From an uncultured Clostridia bacterium (GTDB taxonomy: Bacteria; Bacillota; Clostridia; TANB77; RGIG9151), in the NCBI GenBank assembly GCA_934500865.1, contig CAKSUD010000004.1, positions 1 to 48,955 of the forward strand: a DNA stretch of 48,955 nucleotides. Reading direction: 5' to 3'. The notes beneath the pieces are model-generated. The model made no database searches. It saw only the letters and a list, made by a program, of their open reading frames with translations, and was not told where the DNA came from. The stretch's first letter is position 1; each line of letters opens with the position of its first letter. Of this stretch, positions 16,674-23,529 are shown piece by piece. Made by a program: the position numbers and the translations under genes.

Positions 16674-16778
16674 TGACCATTAGGGACGGTTCTTTTTGGT
16701 CAAGATAAAAAATAGCCACAATTCGCTAAGTAAGTGAGTTGGGGCTATTCGTATTTTCAGACCTGTCCCAAATGGTCA
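16674..16778. mobile_element. MITE-like 105-bp element with terminal inverted repeats
   Basis: The two ends (16674-16693 TGACCATTAGGGACGGTTCT, and 16759-16778, whose reverse complement is TGACCATTTGGGACAGGTCT) match at 17 of 20 positions. The interior is non-coding and contains a hairpin AATAGCC / GGCTATT (16711-16717 with 16743-16749). This is the form of a miniature inverted-repeat element or the remnant of a larger transposon. No clear target-site duplication is visible at the borders. It starts four bases after the 6S RNA T-run. Confidence 0.55.
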
Positions 16779-16847
16779 ATGCGGTTAACCAAATGAATAG
16801 AGATGAAAAATTAATTTTAAATCTTGCTACAAATTAATATTTTTGTG

Positions 16848-16877
16848 TATACATCACATAAAATAATGTGATAAAAT
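16848..16877 (+). promoter_or_regulatory. Promoter with overlapping palindromic operator, DUF3307 gene
   Basis: TATACA, 18 bases, then extended -10 TGATAAAAT. A perfect palindrome ATCACAT-N6-ATGTGAT (16853-16872) fills the spacer and touches the -10 box, a position from which a bound dimeric regulator would block polymerase. The half-sites read outward compared with a CRP site (TGTGA-N6-TCACA), so no known regulator is assigned. Confidence 0.5.
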
Positions 16878-16912
16878 GTTTATGCAAAAATAATTATTTG
16901 TGGAGGTGGAAG

Positions 16913-17245
16913 ATGGAGTATTTAGAATTGATTTTTTTGTTTATAGTGGCACATGTGTTTGGTGATTATGTTTTCCAAGGTGAGTATATTGCAACTACAA
17001 AATCAAAGAACTATTACCATTTATTTGTGCATTGTATAATATACACATTTTGTTTTTGGTGTGTATTTTTTTATTTGAATAAAATAAGCTTTGCATTACT
17101 TATGCTAATCTTTGCGTCTCATTTTATTATAGACCTAGCCAAGGGAATATTAAACACAAAAAAACCAAGCAATTCAAAACTATATTATGCCATTGACCAA
17201 TTGTTGCATTATGCAGTAATTTTGCTAATAATATTTGTTGTTTAG
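16913..17245 (+). CDS. DUF3307 small membrane protein
   Basis: A 110-residue integral membrane protein with four hydrophobic segments (about 4-20, 38-58, 62-80, 90-110). The DUF3307 pattern is recognisable: HVFGDYVFQGEYIATTKSKN, then HLFVHCIIYT, HFIIDLAKG and YAIDQLLHYAVI, with conserved His and Asp residues in the membrane segments. Function of the family is unknown. GGAGGTGG five bases upstream fixes the ATG at 16913. The first of the three TGAGCT-N15-CGTATATAT promoters begins one base after its stop codon, so this gene is probably not part of the downstream operon. Confidence 0.8.
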   Translation: MEYLELIFLFIVAHVFGDYVFQGEYIATTKSKNYYHLFVHCIIYTFCFWCVFFYLNKISFALLMLIFASHFIIDLAKGILNTKKPSNSKLYYAIDQLLHYAVILLIIFVV

Positions 17246-17276
17246 TGAGCTAGTGATCAAAGTGTAACGTATATAT
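17246..17276 (+). promoter_or_regulatory. Locus-specific ECF-type promoter, copy 1 (phosphatase-cyclase operon)
   Basis: TGAGCTA (17246-17252), exactly 15 bases, CGTATATAT (17268-17276). The same two blocks with the same spacing occur at 23445 and 26064. The CGT-containing -10 element is typical of ECF sigma factors and the site does not fit sigma A. It lies directly before the ribosome site of the PP2C gene. Confidence 0.75.
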
Positions 17277-17289
17277 GAAAGGTGAGAAT

Positions 17290-18456
17290 ATGGAATTTAA
17301 CGATTTAATAAATAATGTTTCTGTACAGAAATTTTTTGGAATAGCGGATATTTCAAAAATTCCTAATGAAACAATGGAACTAATTAGACTGCTTGAATAT
17401 TGTAAGTTTAATAAAGACGAGAACATAGTTACATATGGTGCTGAAGCTGAAGACGGAATGTATATAATTATAAGCGGAAGTGCAACTGTGCTAAGTAGCA
17501 GTAATAAAATAATTGGGAAGATGAAAAGCGGTGGGTTTGTCGGTGAAATGGCTCTTATTTCCGGTAAAAAGCGCTCAGCTACAGTAAGAGCGGATGAACC
17601 ACTTCAAGCCGTAAGGATTTCCAGAGCTTTATTTAATGATGTTTTAAAAAAGAATCCGGATTGTTATGCGGTTTTTATGGAGACATTGTATGCAAACTTG
17701 ACTAATGTTATTTCTGAACAGCAGAGATTAAAGGCTGAGCTTGATATTGCTAAAAAAATTCAAGAAAGTTCATTACCTAAGAAATTTGACAATTTAGGGA
17801 TAGAGATATGTGCAACTATGACTCCTACAAAAGAGGTTGGTGGCGATTTTTACGATATATTTAGAGTGGATGATAAACATATTTGTATGCTTATAGCTGA
17901 TGTATCCGGTAAGGGAATATCTGCCGCGTTATTTATGCTTATGGCAAAAACGGTAATTAAAAATTATGCCAAGCTAAATATTCCGGTAAATGAGGTGTTT
18001 GAACATGCAAATAATGAATTGTGTGAAAACAATGATGCCAATATGTTTGTTACATCTTTTATGGGGATTTTAAATACCGAGACCGGAGAATTTAGATATG
18101 TAAACGCAGGTCATAATTTACCAATTATTTTGAAAGAAGGAAGCAGTGCTGAGTTCATTCAAGCAAAGCCCGGATTCGTTCTTGCAGGTATGGAAAACAT
18201 TAAATACAAGGAAAATACAATGCAACTTGGCAAAGGTGACGCGATATTTATGTACACAGATGGGGTCACAGAGGCACAAGATAAAAATGATGAGCTGTTT
18301 TCTGATGAAAGGTTACTAGGATTATTTGGAACTAAAGCCTATAATAAAATGGCGGTCAGAGATATTTTGGCAGATGTGCACGCTGAAATTGACAAACATA
18401 GTTTTGGCATAGAACAGTCAGACGATATTACAATGCTTATGTTTAGAAGGAGCTAA
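17290..18456 (+). CDS. Cyclic-nucleotide-binding PP2C (SpoIIE-type) serine phosphatase
   Basis: A 388-residue cytosolic regulator. Residues about 20-130 form a cNMP-binding domain with an intact phosphate cassette GGFVGEMALISGKKRSATVR (Glu and Arg present), so it should bind cAMP or cGMP. A short coiled linker (EQQRLKAELDIAKKIQESSL) leads to a PP2C/SpoIIE domain with the metal-binding motifs VGGDFYD, IADVSGKGISAALFM, NAGHNLP, YTDGVTEAQ and SDDITMLM. Such phosphatases dephosphorylate STAS antagonists in partner switches. AAAGGTGAG favours the ATG at 17290 over that at 17275. The HATPase gene follows after 13 bases, a cyclase lies in the same operon, and a STAS gene ends the locus, all supporting a cAMP-gated switch (inference). 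Confidence 0.9.
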   Translation: MEFNDLINNVSVQKFFGIADISKIPNETMELIRLLEYCKFNKDENIVTYGAEAEDGMYIIISGSATVLSSSNKIIGKMKSGGFVGEMALISGKKRSATVRADEPLQAVRISRALFNDVLKKNPDCYAVFMETLYANLTNVISEQQRLKAELDIAKKIQESSLPKKFDNLGIEICATMTPTKEVGGDFYDIFRVDDKHICMLIADVSGKGISAALFMLMAKTVIKNYAKLNIPVNEVFEHANNELCENNDANMFVTSFMGILNTETGEFRYVNAGHNLPIILKEGSSAEFIQAKPGFVLAGMENIKYKENTMQLGKGDAIFMYTDGVTEAQDKNDELFSDERLLGLFGTKAYNKMAVRDILADVHAEIDKHSFGIEQSDDITMLMFRRS

Positions 18457-18469
18457 AGGAGGCAAAAAT

Positions 18470-18877
18470 ATGTCTAATTTGATTATTGAAGCAAACAAAA
18501 CGAATTTAGACAAAGTAATTGAATTTGTCAATGGAGAATTGATGAAGTTGCCTTGTACCGATGAATTAAAAACCAAGTTAAATATTGCCGTCGAAGAAAT
18601 ATTTGTGAATATTTCAAGCTATGCATATAACGAACACGGCGAAGTGGAGATAAACTGTAACGTAAATAAAGATGATTTTATGTTTGAAGTTGAATTTAAG
18701 GATATGGGAAAACCTTATGACCCGCTTGAGCGAACGGATCCGGATATATCTAAGGGGATAGATGAGAGAGAAATTGGTGGCTTGGGAATTTTTATGACAA
18801 AACAATTCATGGATGATATTGAGTATAGATATGAGGGCAATAAAAATGTTTTAATTATAAGAAAGAAGATTAAATAA
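18470..18877 (+). CDS. Anti-sigma-factor-type serine kinase (RsbW/SpoIIAB-like HATPase)
   Basis: A 135-residue GHKL ATPase. The N-box is LNIAVEEIFVNISSYAYNE, the G1 box FKDMGKPYDPLE and the G2 box REIGGLGIFMTKQFMDDIEY. Proteins of this type bind a sigma factor or other target and phosphorylate a STAS antagonist. The gene lies 13 bases after the PP2C phosphatase, its usual opponent. The likely STAS partner is the gene at 39884; the target it restrains may be the sigma factor at 25575 (inference; RsbW-type control of ECF sigma factors would be unusual). AAAGGAGG precedes the ATG. Confidence 0.88.
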   Translation: MSNLIIEANKTNLDKVIEFVNGELMKLPCTDELKTKLNIAVEEIFVNISSYAYNEHGEVEINCNVNKDDFMFEVEFKDMGKPYDPLERTDPDISKGIDEREIGGLGIFMTKQFMDDIEYRYEGNKNVLIIRKKIK

Positions 18878-18892
18878 GGGGGAAGAAATTAA

Positions 18893-20443
18893 ATGAAGAA
18901 ATGGATGTGTGCGGTAGTTTTTTTAGCAATTGTGACAGGAAACGCCTTTGCAAATAGCTTTGACGTAGAATACATAAGCATAAAGGACGAAATCGAAGCT
19001 GAGAATTCTATTAAAAGAGAAGATTTTTTTGCTATGATAGGCTCTATAAGTGGCAAAAATGCAGGTGATGAATTAAACTATATTTTTGAGGATGACGATG
19101 AAATTGAACCTAGATATAAAAAGTATGTTTATTCATTGGCTAATGACAATATTATAAGCGGAGAGAATACTAACGATAAATTTTACTTACAGCCCAAAAG
19201 AAAAATTACAAGACTAGAAGTTGCTGTAATAATAACAAAAGCTTTAGGAATATATTCTACATCGCCTTGCGAATTTGCCGATACTGATATACCGGCATGG
19301 GCAAACGATTATATTTATACTGCTATTAATTTTGGAATAATGAATTTAGATTCAAACGGATATTTTAATGCAAAAGCAACTGTAACATTAGAAGAAGCAT
19401 CCGAAATGTTAGAAAATGTAGTAGGTAAAGGATATTTTGAAGAAAACAAGGCTACTATATATGCCGGAAATGGTATATCTTCTTTAAACGATGGAGAATT
19501 AGGTGATTCAAGCTTTTTTGCTCCGATGGGCATTATAAAGTATAAAGATGCCATTTATGTGGCTGATACTAAAAATAATTCAATAAGAGAAATTAAGGAA
19601 AATATAGTTTCTACAGTAGCTGGAAATTTTGATGCAAGAGATGAATTTGAAGTTGCTATTGGGAGTTTTGCTGATGGAAATAAAGCTAAATTCGATGCCC
19701 CTTCATTTTTAGCAACTCCAAAAACCGGATTACTAATTTCAGATACAAATAATAACTTGATAAGATACTTTATAAGAGGTAAGGTTTCTACATATGCCGG
19801 AAATGTAAACGGGGGATATAAGGACGGAAAAAGAACTAAGGCTTTATTTAATAATCCTACCGGAATTGTGGCTACAAATAAAGGAATAGTTTATATTGCC
19901 GACACAGGCAATAACGTTATAAGAAAGATAGATAGAAATGATAATGTTACTACATATGCAGGAGTAGTATCGAGTGAGGGCGGATACAAAGACGGAAACG
20001 CGAGAGAAGCAATGTTTAACAGACCTATGGGACTTGTGCTAAAAGGTGATGTTTTATATGTCGCAGATTGTGGTAACCAAAGAATAAGAAAAATCGAAAA
20101 CGGAAAGGTTTCTACTATTGCAGGTGTTGGAGATGAAAAATACGATGATTCAAATGAAATTATAGGAGATTACATTGACGGAACAACAGAGGATGCCAGA
20201 TTTAATTTCCCACAGAACATTGCAATAGATGAGGAAGGAAACATATATGTTGCAGACACAGGAAATTCTGTAATAAGAAAAATAGATAAAGATGGGAATG
20301 TTTATACAATTGCCGGATTGTCTAAAAATGATGAGGTTGAAATTGTAAGCCCTGTTGGGTTAATGATTGACGAAAACAAGTTATATGTTACTGATACAGT
20401 GAAAAATAATATTATTGTAATTGACATAGAGGAGGCGAAGTAG
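18893..20443 (+). CDS. Secreted SLH-like / six-NHL-repeat propeller protein
   Basis: A 516-residue exported protein. A signal peptide (MKKWMCAVVFLAIVTGNAFA) is followed by an SLH-like region (about 75-180: YVYSLANDNIISG, RKITRLEVAVIITKALGIY, FADTDIPAWANDYIYTA), suggesting attachment to cell-wall polymers. Residues about 185-516 hold six NHL repeats with the pattern NPTGIVATNKGIVYIADTGN, NNVIRKI, TYAG, enough for one six-bladed beta-propeller, a binding platform for protein or sugar. SD GGGGGAAG is good. It lies between the HATPase and FecR genes in one operon, so it may be the outer sensor or scaffold of the system (inference). Confidence 0.85.
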   Translation: MKKWMCAVVFLAIVTGNAFANSFDVEYISIKDEIEAENSIKREDFFAMIGSISGKNAGDELNYIFEDDDEIEPRYKKYVYSLANDNIISGENTNDKFYLQPKRKITRLEVAVIITKALGIYSTSPCEFADTDIPAWANDYIYTAINFGIMNLDSNGYFNAKATVTLEEASEMLENVVGKGYFEENKATIYAGNGISSLNDGELGDSSFFAPMGIIKYKDAIYVADTKNNSIREIKENIVSTVAGNFDARDEFEVAIGSFADGNKAKFDAPSFLATPKTGLLISDTNNNLIRYFIRGKVSTYAGNVNGGYKDGKRTKALFNNPTGIVATNKGIVYIADTGNNVIRKIDRNDNVTTYAGVVSSEGGYKDGNAREAMFNRPMGLVLKGDVLYVADCGNQRIRKIENGKVSTIAGVGDEKYDDSNEIIGDYIDGTTEDARFNFPQNIAIDEEGNIYVADTGNSVIRKIDKDGNVYTIAGLSKNDEVEIVSPVGLMIDENKLYVTDTVKNNIIVIDIEEAK

Positions 20444-20445
20444 AA

Positions 20446-21624
20446 ATGATATTAAAGAAGATTGCTTTATTTACTGCTTTTATAATGATAATTACGAGTT
20501 TCTCTTTTGCAGCAGAAGTGGCAAATGGAAAAACAATAAGGCTTGAAATGTATACCGGTAGCGTAGAAGTAAAAAGTGGAAGTGGAAAAGAAATAAGTGC
20601 AACTGAAAAAATGAGGGTTTTTGACGGATATACTGTAAAAACACTAAGTGATTCAGAAGCGTATTTTTCTCTTGACGATACAAAGGCCGTAAAGCTTGGC
20701 GCGAATACGGAAATAAAGATTAAGAAAAGTTGGTTTTCTAATAAAATAGCAGTTATTTCCGGAGAATTATTTTTTAATGTTACTAAGCCTTTAGGCAGTA
20801 ATGAAAGTTTAGAAATTTCTACTCCGACAATGTCAATGGGAATTAGGGGTACAAGCGGTTGTGTTATTGTAAATGATAAGGGAGCAAAGGCACAAATATA
20901 TACGGGTAAGGTAGAAGGCTCTAGAGGCAATGCAAAAGTTCATATTAATGCCGGAGAACAGGCAATAGCAACTACCGGTTTGCAACTATCTAAATTGAAA
21001 CAAGATGGTAGTGAAATTCCATCTATGGCACTTAGAGAGATAGTTAAAGATAGCAAGTTGGCTAATGAGATAAAGGAAAAAACAGAATTAAATGTAGATA
21101 ATTTTACTGAGCAAGAAAAAGAGAATTCGGCTCGTGAACAGGAAATAAGTGAGAAAAAGGTGGAGGAGCTAGAGGAGGCTCGTGAAATAGCTAATAAAGA
21201 AAAAACAGAAAACAAGAAAAGTAGTACGGTTAACAGGTCTGTCACCGGAAAGAGTTCAGGCGGTTCAAAATCTTCACTTCCTCAATTGACATGGGAGATA
21301 GTAATGAATTGGATAGAAGTAAATTCTGACGTAGGGCTTGACGATTTTGTCAAATTTGCAAGTGGATATAGTTCCGGATTAAATATTAGCGGATACAATA
21401 AGTTAGATGAATACGGAAAAATGGGTGTAGAAAATGATATGATCGTGGATAGCACAGATGTTGGTACGATTAGGCACATTAATAATTTGAGATACTATGA
21501 TACTGTTGAGAACTTGGCATCAGCGTTTAATGAATCAGTGGCTAACAATACAATAGCGCCAACAGAATCACCAGCGCCAACGGATTCACCGGCACCAACA
21601 GAGTCACCTGCAACTGATGTATAA
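20446..21624 (+). CDS. Exported FecR-domain protein
   Basis: A 392-residue protein with an N-terminal signal or anchor (IALFTAFIMIITSFSFAAEV). Residues about 30-190 form a FecR domain: RVFDGYTVKTLSDSEAYFSL, VKLGANTEIKIKKSW, ELFFNVTKPLG, ISTPTMSMGIRGTSG. A Glu/Lys-rich coiled segment (about 215-265), a Ser-rich linker and a folded-looking stretch follow, and the C terminus is a short ESPAPTD/ESPAPTE repeat typical of wall-spanning linkers. FecR domains act outside the membrane and often stand beside CHASE2 cyclases, as here (next gene 12 bases on). Its ATG lies two bases after the stop of the previous gene, with GGAGG inside that gene. Confidence 0.87.
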   Translation: MILKKIALFTAFIMIITSFSFAAEVANGKTIRLEMYTGSVEVKSGSGKEISATEKMRVFDGYTVKTLSDSEAYFSLDDTKAVKLGANTEIKIKKSWFSNKIAVISGELFFNVTKPLGSNESLEISTPTMSMGIRGTSGCVIVNDKGAKAQIYTGKVEGSRGNAKVHINAGEQAIATTGLQLSKLKQDGSEIPSMALREIVKDSKLANEIKEKTELNVDNFTEQEKENSAREQEISEKKVEELEEAREIANKEKTENKKSSTVNRSVTGKSSGGSKSSLPQLTWEIVMNWIEVNSDVGLDDFVKFASGYSSGLNISGYNKLDEYGKMGVENDMIVDSTDVGTIRHINNLRYYDTVENLASAFNESVANNTIAPTESPAPTDSPAPTESPATDV

Positions 21625-21636
21625 TTAAATTAGGAG

Positions 21637-23439
21637 ATGATACATATAAAGAAGTATATTGTTTGCACTTTATGTGCGGTTATGTCTATAATTATTTTCT
21701 TAAGTGGTGTGCTAAGTAGAATAGAAGTCAACTTATCAGATATGTTTTTTCAGTCGGAGAGTGTCTTAGACGGAAATATTGCGCTTATTGAGATAGATTC
21801 AAAAAGCCTTTCCGAGCTCGGCCCTTTTCAGTCTTGGCCGAGAACATATATGGCGGATGTTATAAATATATTAAATTCAGATGAGAATGTAAAACCTGCT
21901 GTAATCGGCATCGACGTTATGTATTTTGGAAATACAACTAAAGAAGCAGATGATGCATTAGTAGAGGCTTGTAAAATTGGAAAGAATGTTGTTACAGGCA
22001 GTTTGGTTAACTTTGATTCTAAGTTAGTAAGCGATGAAAATGGTACTTTTTATATGGATAATAACTACGTAAAGCAAGTAGAAGAACCATATGACGAGCT
22101 TAGAAATGTTATTAAATATGGGCATCTTAACACAAAAGTAGATAGTGATGGTGTAGTAAGACGAAGTATAAATTCCATAAAGTTACCTAGTGGCGAAGAA
22201 ATGAGAAGTTTTGCATTTGAAGTTTATAGGATGTTCTCTGAGAAAACAGGAGAAAGTGTGAATTATGATATTCCAACCGATACAAATGGCGAGTTTTATA
22301 TCCCGTATTCAGCTAAGGTTGGCGGATTTTCTGATGGAATTTCATTTGTAGACGTTCTTAATGGGGAAATTAATCCGGATATTTTTGAAAATAAGATAGT
22401 TTTAATAGGACCATATGCGGCAGGTCTTATGGATAACTATATAGCGGCAATCGATCATAACGAGCAAATGTATGGAATGGAAATACAGGCCAATATAATA
22501 AATACATTAATAAGTGGCAATTTCAAAACTTATGTTCCAAAGTGGGTTCAATGTATTTTGATTGGTGTTATTGTTTTTATTATGACAATTATCTTTGAGA
22601 AGAGCAGTCTAAAGAAATCTTTTATAGCACTGATGATTGGAATAGTAGGATATTCAGGATACATATGTGCGCTTTATCATTTGGGTGGAAAGATATCTGA
22701 TGTATTATGTGTACCATTATTCATAACACTTATTTATATTGCCTTTATTGTAAAAAAATATGTTAAAGTCATTTTAGAGAAAAGGAAGGTTGAGGGGACA
22801 TTTAAGAGATATGTTGCACCTCAAGTTGTAGATAAGATTATAAAGGACGGAATTGATAATATAGAACTTGGCGGAAAGAAAACTGATATTGCGTGCCTGT
22901 TTGTAGACATTAGAGGGTTTACCCCTATGTCAGAGGCACTAGCTCCTGAAGAAGTTGTGGGGATATTGAACGAATATTTAAGTCTTACAAGTTCTAGTAT
23001 ATTTAATAATGAGGGAACTCTAGATAAGTTTATCGGAGATGCAACAATGGCTATATTTAATGCACCTTTACCACTAGATGATTATATATTTAAAGCGGTA
23101 AAAACTGCATGGGATATTGCAAAAGGTTCTGAAGAACTTTCAAAGAAATTACAGACTAAATTCGGTAAAACAATAAGCTTCGGAATTGGTGTTAATTGTG
23201 GACCAGCGGTTGTTGGCAATATTGGTACAGAAAAACGAATGGACTATACAGCAATCGGTGATACAGTAAATACTGCAGCACGTTTAGAATCGAATGCGAA
23301 ACCTGGGCAAATACTTATAAGTAAAGCTGTATATGATGCGCTAAGTGACAGAATAACAGCGACATCTATCGGCGAAATACCTCTAAAGGGAAAGAGCAAG
23401 GGCGTGGAAGTTTTTGTTGTTGAAAATATTGTTTGCTAA
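21637..23439 (+). CDS. CHASE2-domain class III adenylate cyclase
   Basis: A 600-residue membrane receptor cyclase. One N-terminal helix (about 5-25) leads to an external CHASE2 sensor (about 30-310; IDSKSLSELGPFQSWPRTYM, VIGIDVMYFGN, KIVLIGPYAAGLMDNY), then three helices (about 305-375) and a cytosolic catalytic domain (about 415-595). Catalytic marks are ACLFVDIRGFTPMSE (metal Asp), LDKFIGDATMAIFNAP (adenine-specifying Lys) and DYTAIGDTVNTAARLES (Asp, Asn and Arg), all expected for ATP-to-cAMP conversion. The ATG at 21637 touches AGGAG with no spacing; an in-frame ATA at 21646 would be ideally spaced and give MKKYIVC, so a rare ATA start is possible. It would make the ligand for the cNMP domain at 17290 (inference). 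Confidence 0.92.
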   Translation: MIHIKKYIVCTLCAVMSIIIFLSGVLSRIEVNLSDMFFQSESVLDGNIALIEIDSKSLSELGPFQSWPRTYMADVINILNSDENVKPAVIGIDVMYFGNTTKEADDALVEACKIGKNVVTGSLVNFDSKLVSDENGTFYMDNNYVKQVEEPYDELRNVIKYGHLNTKVDSDGVVRRSINSIKLPSGEEMRSFAFEVYRMFSEKTGESVNYDIPTDTNGEFYIPYSAKVGGFSDGISFVDVLNGEINPDIFENKIVLIGPYAAGLMDNYIAAIDHNEQMYGMEIQANIINTLISGNFKTYVPKWVQCILIGVIVFIMTIIFEKSSLKKSFIALMIGIVGYSGYICALYHLGGKISDVLCVPLFITLIYIAFIVKKYVKVILEKRKVEGTFKRYVAPQVVDKIIKDGIDNIELGGKKTDIACLFVDIRGFTPMSEALAPEEVVGILNEYLSLTSSSIFNNEGTLDKFIGDATMAIFNAPLPLDDYIFKAVKTAWDIAKGSEELSKKLQTKFGKTISFGIGVNCGPAVVGNIGTEKRMDYTAIGDTVNTAARLESNAKPGQILISKAVYDALSDRITATSIGEIPLKGKSKGVEVFVVENIVC

Positions 23440-23444
23440 AAATA

Positions 23445-23475
23445 TGAGCTATGTTTTAGTAATTAACGTATATAT
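23445..23475 (+). promoter_or_regulatory. Locus-specific ECF-type promoter, copy 2 (kinase gene)
   Basis: TGAGCTA (23445-23451), 15 bases, CGTATATAT (23467-23475); both blocks identical to copy 1. Transcription would start near 23482 and give a leader of about 48 bases before the kinase ATG at 23530. Confidence 0.75.
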
Positions 23476-23529
23476 TGATGTAGGCAATGGAATATATTTT
23501 TGAAGAAAAAATATAAGGGGGAAATTATA

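Noticed and set aside
16488..16676. A 62-residue open frame
   Set aside because: It lies wholly within the 6S RNA, lacks a ribosome site, and its sequence is explained by RNA stems.
21549..21612. Tandem DNA repeat at the end of the FecR gene
   Set aside because: The repeat is a coding ESPAPT(D/E) linker in frame with the protein; nothing suggests a CRISPR or mobile origin.
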